Assembly (NCBI GenBank): GCA_017893485.1 | Contig: CM030359.1 | Location: forward strand, 30,756,430 to 30,820,429 | Reading direction: 5' to 3' | Length of the DNA: 64,000 nucleotides | Source: Hemerocallis citrina | Lineage: Eukaryota > Streptophyta > Magnoliopsida > Asparagales > Asphodelaceae | Shown here: positions 1 to 10,643 of the stretch, piece by piece | How the letters are laid out: each line of letters starts with the position of its first letter | Position numbering within the stretch: the stretch's first letter is position 1 | Notes under the pieces: model-generated | Database searches by the model: none | Seen by the model: the letters and a program-made list of their open reading frames with translations, nothing else | What the model was told of the DNA's origin: nothing | Translations under genes and position numbers: made by a program

Positions 1-126
1 CGGTCAAATACCAAACCCTAATCACCTTCTCCCTCAATCAAAAGCCCCATTCATTCACTGTCTGTTACTCTCCTTTTATCTTCCTCTTAATTTCTTGATT
101 CCATCTTCTTTTACTTTTATTCAACA
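1..126 (+). promoter_or_regulatory. Probable 5' leader of the Ole e 1-like gene
   Basis: The stretch is rich in C and T with little purine, as plant 5' untranslated leaders often are, and runs directly into the ATG at 127 in a favourable context (caacaATGGCG). No TATA box is visible before the window edge, so the promoter itself lies outside. This is inferred from composition and position only. Confidence 0.4.
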
Positions 127-504
127 ATGGCGAGGTTCTATGTGTTTTTGGTGCTTGCGGTTGTGACCGCCTGTTTCTTGGTGAGCGATGCCTGCGAAAT
201 CCGGAGCAAGTTTGTGGTGCAAGGCCCCGTATTCTGCGACACGTGTCAGGCTAGCTTCGAGACCCCCATCACCACCTACATCTCCGGTGCAAAGGTTAGG
301 GTTGAATGCAGATCAAGGGCCACAGGTGCTGAGGCCTGCAAGTTTGATGGTGTGACTGATGAGACTGGTATCTACAAGATCTTGGTCGCAGATGAGCATG
401 AGCATGAGACCTGTGAGTCTGTGCTCGTGAGCAGCCCAGACGCCAGATGCAGCAAGATTGTTGAGGGCCGTGAACGGGCCCATGTATCTTTCGATCTGAG
501 TTGA
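127..504 (+). CDS. Ole e 1-like secreted protein, C-terminally shortened
   Basis: Encodes 125 residues. Residues 1-22 form a hydrophobic signal peptide, so the product should be secreted to the cell wall or apoplast. The mature part has the hallmarks of the pollen Ole e 1/extensin-like family: the VQGPVFCDTC motif near residue 31, FETPITTYISGAKVRVEC near 45-61, and cysteines spaced as in the family for disulfides. Members are usually about 150-170 residues and end with an Arg- and Asn-rich block before a YANPLGF-like tail. Here similarity stops after GRERA and a short unrelated ending (HVSFDLS) leads to a stop, so roughly 35 residues are missing. Transposon-like repeats begin just downstream, suggesting the 3' end was replaced by insertion. 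The biochemical role of the family is not settled. Identity is strong; whether the shortened gene still works is unknown. Confidence 0.85.
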   Translation: MARFYVFLVLAVVTACFLVSDACEIRSKFVVQGPVFCDTCQASFETPITTYISGAKVRVECRSRATGAEACKFDGVTDETGIYKILVADEHEHETCESVLVSSPDARCSKIVEGRERAHVSFDLS

Positions 505-539
505 TGGTCAGAAAAAAAAATAATAATAATAATTGTAGG

Positions 540-672
540 TTCTTGTGCTTCTACATTTAGATCGTCAACCGACTCCGGTTGATCGATCGTGATCATCAAC
601 TCACTCCGGTTGATCAATCGTTTCTTGTGCTTCTACATCCAGATCGTCAACTCACCCTGGTTGATCGATCGT
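540..672 (+). repeat. Short tandem repeats with CGGTTGATCGATCG core
   Basis: Three diverged copies of a roughly 27-bp unit containing ccggttgatcgatcg start near 566, 593 and 646, and the phrase ttcttgtgcttctacat occurs at about 540 and 622. No coding potential is seen. The block ends with tttgagaggggg, a polypurine-tract-like run, so it may be the 3' untranslated part of a decayed LTR element. Confidence 0.6.
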
Positions 673-699
673 GAGTTTGAGAGGGGGTGTTATCAGCAT

Positions 700-915
700 C
701 CAGTTCTCGGTTCAGGGATGAGATCCCAACATCGACAATTCTCAAGTCAGGGGTGAGATCCTATCATCGACTATGTCTCAAGTCAGGGGTGAGATCCCAT
801 CAATCTATTTCTCAGTTCAGAGGTGAGATCCCATCATCGACTATGTCTCAAGTCGGGTGAGATCCCATTACAGATCGGGATATGGAGATCCCGTCACTGT
901 TCGGGATGAGATCTC
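700..915 (+). repeat. About five 36-38 bp tandem repeats (GGGGTGAGATCCCATCATCG)
   Basis: Copies of ctcaagtcaggggtgagatc followed by ccatcatcgactatgt recur five to six times with single-base differences and small gaps. They are not coding. They lie between the shortened Ole e 1-like gene and a polypurine tract at about 1068, so they are probably the 3' untranslated repeat array of an old LTR element. Confidence 0.7.
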
Positions 916-1065
916 AACAGTGCGCCACCACTACTTCCTTCCGCAACACTTTACTTCTCAGTTTCCATCACATGCGCCATCAAGCGCCGTTTCTGCATCA
1001 TAGTTTGCCGTTTCTTCTACATTAACATCGTCAGTATTTCAAACTCTTGTTGCTTGAACCAACTT

Positions 1066-1230
1066 GAGTTTGAGAGGGAGTGTTAGATATTATATTAGAT
1101 TAGATATTGGTTTAGTCCCATATTATGTATCAGTTTAGTCTTCATTCTTTCCTATATATAGGAGCCAATTGTATTCAATTTATTCAATCAATAAAGAATT
1201 ATTCTCATCTAATAATCTTATCAATATGGT
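1066..1230 (+). mobile_element. Copia-type polypurine tract and short LTR
   Basis: A purine run (gagtttgagagggag, ending at 1080) is followed by TGTTAGATATTATATTAG, the usual PPT-to-LTR junction of Ty1/copia elements. Within the next 150 bp are a TATA box (cctatatatagg near 1151) and a polyadenylation-like AATAAA region near 1190. The far end is uncertain: TTATCA near 1230 could close a 150-bp LTR, or the LTR may extend to the primer-binding site at 1662. Position and motifs are seen directly; the boundary is inferred. Confidence 0.55.
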
Positions 1231-1661
1231 TCAAAAATAGTCATGCATATCAAAAGGATGACTTCAGAGAAATTTATAAACAGTTCTTCTTGTGCTGTAT
1301 GGATCTGTATTGAAATGATAAACGGACACAATGATTTAATAATCTTCCATTAGAACAAGCGGAAAAAATAAACTATAATGTAAATCTTGAATGAAAAGTT
1401 GATGATCGAAATACCTATATTGTTAATTATTTAAAAAAAAAGAAACCTACAATGTTAATTGATTGTCCAACTATGCAAAACGGTTTCTTATTCCAATCAA
1501 ATTTAGCTCGAGTATATTGATGCATTTTGTCAATTTTTCTCAGTTCTATTAGATATATTGTTGTAGTTATATTCCGGGTGGAGCTCATGCTTATGTATCT
1601 TGTATATATGTTAGACATTATATCCCGTTAAGGGATGAATTAGAAATACTAAATTTTTTCA
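1231..1661. other. A+T-rich spacer with a second LTR-like start
   Basis: No credible coding region. At about 1609 a second TGTTAGACATTATAT resembles the LTR start at 1081, and the segment ends directly at the primer-binding site. It may be part of a long LTR or a deleted second LTR copy. Confidence 0.4.
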
Positions 1662-1673
1662 TGGTATCAGAGC
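1662..1673 (+). promoter_or_regulatory. Copia primer-binding site (initiator tRNA-Met type)
   Basis: TGGTATCAGAGC matches the 3' end complement of initiator methionine tRNA, used by most plant Ty1/copia elements to prime minus-strand synthesis. It fixes the 5' end of the internal region of the copia element downstream. Confidence 0.85.
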
Positions 1674-2571
1674 TAGGGTCGCAACCCTAACCCTAGCCAA
1701 CCGCCTTTGTCGACCGCCACCCACGGCCTCACCGTGGGAGCCAACCAACCTCATCCCTGTCTCCATTCAAACCTATTCACGATCCCATTCCAGCATGTCT
1801 CTCTATCGAAACTCATTCCCATCACCATCTCCACTGTCCCTTCCCGACGTCCATTGAAAATCCCAACCTGACCTTATACAAACCCAATCCCGACAGGCCC
1901 TCTCCATCGAACGCGAGCCCCCCAACCATCAAACCGACCTCCACTTCAAACAAACCCAACTTCGAATTCGGACTTGGCCTCAACCCGACTTGCGCTTGCC
2001 ACACTTGTTCTCGCAGCTATTGGTGGTTGTTGCCGTTGCTGTTGTTGATGTCCATTGCTGCCAACAAATCCGAAGCCATCAGAAGCCCTAGAAGCATTTT
2101 GGGGGAAATCGATCGAACAGCTGATTTAGGAAATTTTGGGGGAGATTTAGATCCGAAGCCTATCCGACCCCACACCTGAACTCGTCCCCTCTGCCTACTG
2201 CTTGGGTCAAACCCGTTTCTCTAAATATAGATCTAACCCGTTTCTGATGTTGAAATCATCATTCTTGCCATTGATATCATCGTTTTTCTTTTGAGCAATT
2301 CTCAACGTCGATTCCGACCAGTTCTCTTCATTTTTTAGGATTCAAACCTGACCAGCTTGGGAATGGAGTGCCATAACATGCATTCTTAGAGCTATTAACC
2401 GCAACACATTGCACACGTAGCCCCCAGTTCATTTAGCATCCAGATAAATGAGGACAAGATTCATTTTCTCCAGAACTATCGCACTTTCCGACATCAATTT
2501 TTTTCTTTTGTCATATTAGCAAGGTCAGGTATCACATGTTTAACCATTTCATCTCCGACATCATGGGTAAT
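1674..2571 (+). pseudogene. Copia leader and gag region, unreadable
   Basis: By position between primer-binding site and protease this should hold gag. I could not recognise a zinc knuckle or any gag block, and there is no open frame of use. The first half is C-rich and low in complexity, the second half A+T-rich. It ends at the 8-bp target duplication of the hAT MITE. Confidence 0.4.
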
Positions 2572-3472
2572 TAGGGGTGGACAACTATTATCCGAACAGA
2601 CCAATCCAAACCAATCCAACCCGAACCAATTGGGGGTTTGGGTTGGCCCGATTCTTGATCTTCAATAACCAACTGGACCGGTTCGATTGTTGGATAAGGC
2701 TTTCAAATAACCAATGAAACAGAACCGACCATACCTATATGCATTAGTCCATAAAAAATCTAGTTCTCCTTTAATTTCTTGAATATACAAACAGTCATTT
2801 CTCATTTTCTTGGAGATACAAACAGTCTTCTTTAATTTCTTTAATACAAACCGAGCAGTTGTTCTACCTATGTTTTAATTCTCCATAATGCTGTGTGTTT
2901 TGTTGTTGAGAAATGCTTGATTTACAGTGTGACCCAGCTTACTAGAATCATGAAGTTGATGTAACATTTAGTAGTTATTTTAATCAAGTTCAGCAAAAAT
3001 TGTTTTCTAAATCTTTTTTTATTGTACATGAATTTCAATTAGTTATGGTTATTGATGTTTCTTTTATGCGAATAAACTAAGATTACAGAAGTATGCAGAT
3101 GAAAAAATAATGTATCTTACCCGTTTAAACGTCATCATCTCAAACAATTAGTGTAAAATTTATTAGCAACTTGTGGTTTAATGAATCTTTATTTTAAATT
3201 CATTTCAGAACAACAAATAGCATGTTGTTTCTTAAGTTTGATTGAAGTTGATCTTTTAAATTTCAACGAAATTTTGAATGATGTTGCAGGTGAAAGTAGC
3301 ACGCCAAACCGATCATCCAATTCAATCCAAACCGAGCTTAATCGGGTTGGATGGAAATCGATCCAATTACGGCTCGGATTGGTTGCAGATGAGAAAATTA
3401 AAAAACCAATCTTCTTTAGATCGGTGGTGGATGGTCCATATTAGGTCGGATACCGACCGATGCTCACCCTTA
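2572..3472 (+). mobile_element. Non-autonomous hAT element (901 bp), copy 1
   Basis: Starts TAGGGGTGGACAACT and ends GATGCTCACCCTTA, imperfect terminal inverted repeats. It is flanked by tgggtaat (2564-2571) and tgcgtaat (3473-3480), an 8-bp duplication with one mismatch, as expected for hAT. It interrupts the copia protease region, and the protease codons resume exactly at its right end. Subterminal sequence is full of AACCGG/CCGAAC words. A second copy lies inverted at 39974-41303. No transposase is encoded. Confidence 0.85.
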
Positions 3473-3600
3473 TGCGTAATAGATTCATGCGCTTCTGATA
3501 ATATGACTGGGAATCCATATATTGTCTTATGTTAGTAGATCTTTACATCCACCTATTAAAGTTACTGATGGTTCTACCTTCCCCATTTGAAGGAAAAGGG
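3473..3600 (+). pseudogene. Copia aspartic protease remnant
   Basis: The frame reads VIDSCASDNMTGNP, matching the copia protease active site (W-I-hydrophobic-DSGAS-D/N-HMTG) with Gly replaced by Cys. A few codons on, VTDGSTFP fits the conserved block downstream. The preceding half of the domain is split off by the hAT insertion, and the following part is displaced by the solo LTR at 3639. Non-functional. Confidence 0.8.
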
Positions 3601-3612
3601 GGGAGGGAGGGC

Positions 3613-3638
3613 GGGGGGGGGGGGGGGGGGGGGGGGGG
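3613..3638. repeat. 26-base poly-G tract
   Basis: An uninterrupted run of 26 G directly abuts the TG start of the solo LTR. A 13-G run lies at 3818-3830 and a 27-G run at 4319-4345, just past the LTR's other end. Long G homopolymers are unusual in plant DNA and are prone to length error in assemblies. Confidence 0.9.
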
Positions 3639-4314
3639 TGTTAGGGTTTTGACCTCAAATACACATAGGAACTGAGTACTTGAAGTTGGAGAAGAAGAGG
3701 ATGAGACAAAGACATCAAGAGAAGACAACAACAAGTAGAAGAAGTGTAGTCTTGAGAGTTGCGGTCTACCGACCCAAGCTACTGAGAATTCTTCGAGTGT
3801 ACAGGGTCCAACAGAAAGGGGGGGGGGGGGTCAACTGGTCGTGTCTCGGGTTTGACTTTACATGTTGCGGTCGACCGACCTTGGGGGTGCGGTCGACCGA
3901 CTTCGGTGCTAATTGTTTTTGGGCTTACGAGTTTAAGGCCCAATAGCTGAATTTGTGTTTATCTTTTAGGGTTTACTTGAGGGCTATATATATGGCTGTA
4001 GACTCTAGGATTTATATCAATAGAGAACATCTAAAGAGAGATTTGGTGAGCTGTTATCATTGTTCAACTTCAAGAGGAAATTGTGCCGAGTGTTTCAAAG
4101 GTGAGAAAGAGAGATTGAGAGTTGTAATCTCTTTTGCATTCTTTGTATTTCTTGGGGAATAAGAAGTATTGGTTATCTCTGCATATTGATTGTGTTCTTG
4201 TGATATCTTGCATATTTTGTGGTGGCTTGTTCTTGGTTAATCTAAGTCCTGCTAGTTTCTATTGCTTGTGGTGTACTTTCGCTATTAGCATTACGAGTTG
4301 TGGTAGATTCTTCA
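3639..4314 (+). mobile_element. Solo LTR inside the copia element
   Basis: Runs from TGTTAGGGTTTTGACC to TAGATTCTTCA. It contains a TATA box (ctatatatatgg near 3984) and two GGTCGACC palindromes 22 bp apart (3870 and 3892). Copia coding resumes right after it, at about 4346. No internal region or second LTR is present, so it is a solo LTR left by recombination. Poly-G tracts flank both sides and hide any 5-bp target duplication. LTR status is inferred from ends, promoter and insertion context. Confidence 0.65.
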
Positions 4315-4345
4315 ACCCGGGGGGGGGGGGGGGGGGGGGGGGGGG

Positions 4346-5340
4346 TCAGACATATAAACCTTACTTTCACTTTACCACTTAGTTATATTCTTCATATGAT
4401 AAAATTTTCCCTTAACCTAATATATGTTAGCAAAATTACCAAAATACTGAATTGTTTTGTTACCTTTGATCCTAATCACTGTGTGTTTCAAGAATTTGAC
4501 CAGAAAAAACGATTGCCACAGGGCGTGTGTCAGATGATCTTTATAAATTTGACAGTGTTCCTACCTTATTTGCATGTTTGAGTGTTTCCACGCCTTTGGA
4601 TTTACATTGTTAGTTGGGTCATCTATCCTTACGTAATCTGAAGAAGTTGAGACCTGAATTATCTTCTCTTAAGGGTTTATTTTTTGAGTCATGCCAATTA
4701 GGTAAATACTTGCGTACGTCTTACCATTCTAGAGTTAGTAAACGGTCAAGTCAATCTTTCGGTTTAGTTCATTCTGATGTTTGAGAACTGTGTCGTGTTC
4801 AATATCAGTTTGGTTTTTGATATTTTGTTATCTTTGCTGATGAGTGATGACTACTCTCGAGTAACTCTACTATATTTAGTGAAATCTCAGTCTTAAGTTA
4901 AATCATTCTGCGTTGAGATAAGAACTCAGTTTGATGTTTCCATTTAAATTTTACATAGTGATAATGCTAAAGAGAATTTTACTTCTGAGTTCATTAGTTT
5001 TATGTCCTATTGTGATATTCTCTATAAGTCTCTTGTCCTTACACCCTTCAACAAAATGGTGTTACCAAATGCAAGAATAATCATTTGTTGGAGATTGCAA
5101 GGACCATGCTCCTTCATAGACATGTTCATCAACGTTTCTGGAGTGGATGCGGTCCTTACTGCATGTAATCTTATCAGTTGCATGCCCTTGTCCGTCTTAG
5201 ATGATCAGACATCATTTTTCATGATATTTCCATATACTGATCCATTTCCACTCCCTCCTAAAAAAATTTGCTGTGTTAGTTTTGTTCATGATCACCGTCA
5301 TGGTCGTTCTAAGTTAGATCCTCGTTCTATTTGATATATT
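4346..5340 (+). pseudogene. Copia gag-pre-integrase and integrase remnant
   Basis: Reading across frames, the region gives a copia VLHVPK-like block (ILHMIKFSLNLIYVSKIT, from about 4389), the gag-pre-integrase LGHLSLRNLKKL and ESCQLGK zinc-finger segment (about 4610-4705), and integrase core pieces, including LHSDNAKE near 4960 and DAVLTACNLI near 5148. It ends with the family block FVHDHRHGRSKLDPRSI. At least five stops or frameshifts occur, so no integrase can be made. Confidence 0.85.
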
Positions 5341-5391
5341 TTTCTCGGGTATTCACGTTCCCAGAAAGTTTATAAATATTATAGTTCAGAG

Positions 5392-6860
5392 TTGCATTGT
5401 CGCTTTATTTCTGTTGATGTAACCTTTCTCGAGTCTCAGTCTTATTTCTCTACCAGTTCATCTTGTCTGACTCCACCTTCTTCTGCTGAGGGTGATACTA
5501 AATTTCTTACCAACCCTGATCTTTCGGTTTCTACTTATTCGGCATCTGTGAAACAACGATCTTCACCATTGCACACAAGGATTGCAATCACTCAAGTGTC
5601 CCAACAACGTAAGAACACCACTTTCGATATAGTTCGCGCTATTGTGTATATTGTTCCCTCGCTTACACCATTGCATGAACCTAAAACTACATCCCCCGTT
5701 ACATCCACTGAACCTGCACCTATTGTTCCCACACCTACTATTCCCCAATATGGTGAACCTTCTGATATTGATCTTCCCATTTTTGTACTCAAAGGGAACC
5801 GCTCCACTGCACATTTTTTATATGGTGGTCTTTCATATGCTCACTTGTCGTCTGCCTTCATCTGTGCGTTGGACACTTACTATGTTCCCAAGTCATTATC
5901 AGATGCACTATCACACCTTTGTTGGAGCCAGACTATGCAAGAGATGACTGCTTTAGAGAAAATTTGTACTTGGAATCTGGTTCCCCTTCCATCTAGCAAA
6001 TGTTGTGTTGGTTGTAAGTGGGTGTACAATATTAAAGTAAACCCAGATGGTTCGCTGGCTCACCTAAATGCTCAATTGGTTGCTAAAGGTTATTCACAGA
6101 CCTATGACATTGATTATGATGAGACATTCTCTCATGTGACCAAAATGCCTTTTGCTTGGATGATTGTTGCCTTGACTGCTCGATTTCATTGGCAGCGCTA
6201 TCAGCCTGATATCAAGAATGTCTTTCTCATTGGCGTTCTTGATGATGAGGTTTATATGAAGCAGCCCCCCGGTTTTGCTAGCAAAGCTGAGTCTACAAGG
6301 GTATGTCTCTTGAAATGGTCTTTGTATGGACTCAAACAGTCTCTCCTTGTGCTTGGTTGGTCATTTCACTGATGTTGTCATGAGTTTTTGCTTGAGGATG
6401 AGTGATAATGATCACTCTATATTCTATCAACATCATCAGAGGCAGAGGATCATTTTAGTTGTATATGTGGATGACATTGTAATTATACGGGAAAATCCTA
6501 ATGGTATTCAAGATCTGAAGTCATATATTGAACAGAAGTTTCAAACTAAGGATCTCGGGTGACTAAAGTATTTCTTGGGGATCAAAGTTGCTCGATCCAG
6601 GCAGGAAATTTCTTTATCAAAGAGAAAGTATATATTGCACATACTTACCGAGAGCGGTATGCTAGGATGTAGGTCATCACACACTCCTATGGACCCAAAC
6701 TTCATATTGTCACCAAATCAGATAGTCATGTTAGGGGATCCAGGGATATATAGGAGACTTGTGAGAAAATTGAATTGTCTCACAATTACTCGTCCAGACA
6801 TTGCATATTCAGTGAGTATAGTGAGTCGGTTTATTGCTTCCTCCCGTACGAGCCATTGAA
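5392..6860 (+). pseudogene. Copia reverse transcriptase remnant
   Basis: A 326-codon open segment (5392-6372) carries the N-terminal part of the copia RT: KWVYNIKVNPDGS, LVAKGYSQ, DYDETFSHV, QPDIKNVFLIGVL and EVYMKQPPGF. A frameshift follows SLYGLKQS, then the catalytic YVDDIVI motif is found near 6465, and the downstream YFLGIKVA and KYILHIL blocks follow from about 6568. The YVDD residues survive but the frame is broken at about 6350 and at a TGA near 6560. Confidence 0.9.
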
Positions 6861-7425
6861 ATGCAGTTATGAGAAATCTTCAGTATTTAAAGATTCTTCC
6901 AGACAGATGATTGATGTATACTTATGGTGGGCATTGTTGAATTGCCGGTTTCTTATATGCCGATTAGGCTGGTTGCCCAACCAATAGGAAATCCACTACA
7001 GGATAGTGTGTTTATCGGGGGGAACTTAGTTTCTTGGAGGAACAACAAACAGAATATGATCTCTCATTCGAGTGCAGAATCTGAGTATCGTGTTATGGCT
7101 GATGGGTTACGTGTGAGATGACTTGATTCAAGCGTTTGCTTTGTGAGTTGTGGGTTGACCAACATTATTTGATGTTTCTGTATTGTGGCAGCCAGTCTAC
7201 CATACATATATCCACTAATGTTGTGTTTTATAAACGAACCAAGTATATTGAGGTTGACTGTCATGTGGTCGCAACAAAATTAGTGGCACTCCGTATGAGG
7301 CTCTGCAGATAGATGCTAGACATATTAGCACTAATCACCAGCTAATTGATGCTCTCACAAAGACCCTTGCCATAATCAGAATAAAGTTCATCAATGACAA
7401 GTTGAACATGTATGATATATAGGCT
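6861..7425 (+). pseudogene. Copia RNase H remnant and end of pol
   Basis: Shows the RNase H block MISHSSAESEYRVMADG (near 7058-7106) and the terminal LTKTLA...FINDKLNMYDI segment (to about 7422) that ends copia polyproteins. Frames are broken between the blocks. The expected polypurine tract and 3' LTR are absent; 47 bp later an unrelated gypsy LTR begins. Confidence 0.85.
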
Positions 7426-7472
7426 AAATTTGAAAAGAAAAAAACCCTTGAACTATGGCCTTTATGCAGAAA

Positions 7473-10215
7473 TGTCACGCCCCGTTTTCCAAAATACGGG
7501 AATACGAGTCCGTGACGAAGGCCCAGCGAATGATATTAACATCATCCATAAGCTGTACCAGTCTTAACTCAACAACATGAAAGAAATAATTACAACCACG
7601 CAAAAATCATAATCGTATAAACGAGAATAAAATTCAATAACCAAATCTAGAATATAAGTACTTACCAAATAGCTCGAGAGGATCTTGCTCCAATCCTAGA
7701 AGAACTGCTCACCAATGCCTCCTGGCAAATCTCCTTGTTCACCTGTAGCTGGATCAACTAGAGTGGAAAAGAAAAATGTCCTTAGAGCAAGTATGGACCG
7801 CAAGTAGTGAAAAGCAAAGAGTAAGGGAATATGGTACATCAAAGAGTATGAAGCAATATCAAAGTCCAAAAATAATAATAATGTCCATAAGCAATGGTCA
7901 AGTGTACAAGTGTCAACTTAGGTTCATTAGTATGTTGTTTCACCTATCTAGTGCACGTACTACTGCGTCCCATACCACATGTTCGGTGCACGCAAAACAG
8001 TGTACGTTTTAGACATAGTGATGGGATCTACAGAGCGTGTACTCGGTGTCGATAATAATAATTTACAATTCACAATCGATACTCCTCCTTTCATGACAAT
8101 ACGATATAACGATTAAGGCCTTACCGAGTACATTTTCTGAGATTATCTACTACTAAGTCAACCCTTATTAACCCCGGCTTGTTTAACATTTTATTATTTC
8201 ATTCATGGTAATGCAATTGTATATATATATAAGAGTGTCAAGCGATGATAGAGGTACAACAAAATGGTACAATGCATAATACACTACAATTAATGTAAAT
8301 ATGAAAAGAACAGACACAGTAGCACTAACACAGCAGTAACTCATTAACCACAACTCAGAATTCGATTCTGCAAAAAGGGAAAGTGATCTAGACATCCGGA
8401 GCTACAATTTATGTTCAGCAAGTTTTTATTAATTCTGACAGTAGCTAGGTTAAACATCCTAATCTTTACAGGTTAACTGTTCTGGTAGCAACTTATAGTC
8501 AAAGTTTAATGGGTGAAAACTAGACATAAAATCAACATAAAAATCTACAAAAATTAGGAATGAATCCTAAACATGTCTACTAAGTTTCTGGAAAGTTTCA
8601 TGGCATTATAATACTGTTGTCATGGTGTTTCAACTGAAAATTGTGTCGGTGTTACATTAAACTGTGATCTGAAAAGTACAGACCAGCAGGGACTAAAACT
8701 ACGATATCTCACAGCTCACAGATCGGAATCAAGATCTGTCAATTGGTCTGGAAACTAGATTCATTAGGCTACAATTCTCTTTTATATTGTTTTAGTTGAT
8801 TCCTATTGTAGCTGGGTCGAAACCTTAGTCCAAAACAGAAAAGGCAGCAAGCCATAACAAAAATCATCGCATAAATTCATCAAAGTAACTAATCAACATG
8901 TTCTAGTTATCATGCAATGCATTATCATTAATGTACAACAAGTTGAGGTGAATTTCTACTATATATAAAGCAAGATTACAATGTTACGATGCAATTCTTG
9001 AGATCTTAATCAATCAACATTTGTTCATACCTCAATCAATCAACATGTGTTCATATCATGGTATATTTCTCATATGCAAATTCTAGTTAATTCATTCATG
9101 TCGTGTGTGCATGTATGTTTGGGTTTGAGTCAATGGATATTGGCACGAGTTAAGGATACTTCGGGTTAGCTCGTGTAAACCCTAGATATCCCCAACGAAA
9201 AGTATACAAGGCAAAATTAAGATAATCGAAGTGGAGCTACTTGCATAAGAGATCAAAAATCTTGAACTAGAAAATGAACCAAGTTCAAGTGGATTTGCCT
9301 TTTGTAGATGATTCGAATATGCAAAAAGGAATAACGGGATCCGAATCCTGGGCGACACTTCGAAATACGTGCGAGACACGTACAAAACACCAAACGGCAG
9401 CCACAAGACCAAACATCAAATCAAGACAGAAACTCCACGCGATCCAGCATAACACCAAATGGCAAAATCCGGATCCGCTACACCAAAACAGCCAACACCG
9501 AAATGGACCACTTACACTCCTTCCTTCAACAGAGAGAGAGAGAGCGTGGGAGAACTCGGCGATCGGGCGTGGGCGCGGCAGTGTGGCAGCGACAGCGTTG
9601 CGGTCGGGAAGCGACGCAATGACAGCCGACGGCGATGCGGCTCTGTTCTCGACGAATACAGAGGAGACGTTGACAGGGGTGTTGGCTCTGGACGGTGACG
9701 ATGAGGACGACGCGAACGAGGGGCGAACGACTATACGTTGGCGATGACAGTGGTGGCGCACGCGGTCGGGAAGCGATGGCAGCGGCCAGGGCTGACGGCG
9801 AGGTGTTGCAATGCGATGGTCGACTGCGGTGATGGGTTTTGATGGGGCTCGATGCTGGCGGTGTGGAGGTGACGACGAGGTGGAGATGCAGTGGTCGCAG
9901 GGTTGGTGGTTGAAGGCGAGAGAGGGAGGTCGAGGGTTGCTGGCGTTGGTCGCGTGCTCGTGCGAGGGGCAAGGAGGAGAAAGGCGGCGAGGCATCGATG
10001 ATGATGATGGTGGGTCGAGGCGCAACAAGGGAAGGCAACGGCGGCACAAGTGATGAAGGCGATGGTGGTAGTCGATGGGTGTAGGTCGGGGGGTTGAAGA
10101 CGACGACGAGGCGGAAGGCGAGGGGTTGTGGTCGTTTGGGTGTCTGTTGGGTAAAACAGAGGGGAGAGAGAAACATAGAGTAGTCGGGGGAGACAGTGAG
10201 GCAGGGTGATGAGCT
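7473..10215 (-). mobile_element. Long gypsy (chromovirus-type) LTR, copy A
   Basis: The plus-strand edge TGTCACGCCCCGTTTTCC is the complement of an LTR end (...GGGGCGTGACA). The same 3' terminal region occurs at 10999 (copy B, opposite strand) and 18906 (copy C, same strand). Order of landmarks agrees with copy C: LTR end, an A-rich stretch, then a GA-repeat (near 9530) and a GAC/GGC-rich segment. The LTR start is missing, because at about 10215 the sequence turns into copy B. Large open frames inside are low-complexity Pro/Ser/Arg strings, not genes. Confidence 0.7.
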
Positions 10216-10569
10216 CTGTTCTTGTTTACGTGAGACTTGTTACTTGACACTTGTTTACTTGAGACTTGCTACTTGTTACTTGACACTTGTACGTGATACT
10301 TGTTACTTGATGCTTGATATCATTACATGTTTACTTGTCACTTATTCTACTACTAGTAATTGTTACCCAATCTTGTCACTCGAGTTATCTTTCTTGCTAG
10401 CTAGTTTCTTAAATCCCACTACTTGTTACATCCCTATTATATTATGTTATACATTCTTGATTTCAAATCTTGTTCCATATTTCTTGCACTTGTTTTCATA
10501 CCCTTGCTTGTACTACTTGCGGCCCTAACTTGCACTAAGGGCATTTGCCTTGTTTTCTCTATTTTTTCC

Positions 10570-10643
<74 letters not shown>

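Larger units (their letters stand above)
1662..7425 (+). mobile_element. Degenerate Ty1/copia retrotransposon interrupted by two insertions
   Basis: After the primer-binding site the element shows, in the expected copia order, a gag region without open frame, a protease active-site remnant (3473), gag-pre-integrase and integrase (4346-5340), reverse transcriptase (5880-6860) and RNase H (up to about 7422). Every domain is broken by stops and frameshifts. A hAT MITE (2572-3472) and a solo LTR (3639-4314) have been inserted. The 3' PPT and LTR are not found before an unrelated gypsy LTR begins at 7473, so the 3' end is lost. The domain order PR-INT-RT-RH identifies copia rather than gypsy. Confidence 0.9.

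Noticed and set aside
700..915. CRISPR-like array of 36-bp repeats
   Set aside because: Plant nuclear DNA, no unique spacers, repeats adjoin directly with length variation.
9285..10250. A 321-codon minus-strand frame and a 216-codon overlapping one
   Set aside because: Low-complexity Pro/Ser/His/Arg sequence inside a GC-rich part of a gypsy LTR, in two overlapping frames at once; copy C of the LTR does not preserve it.
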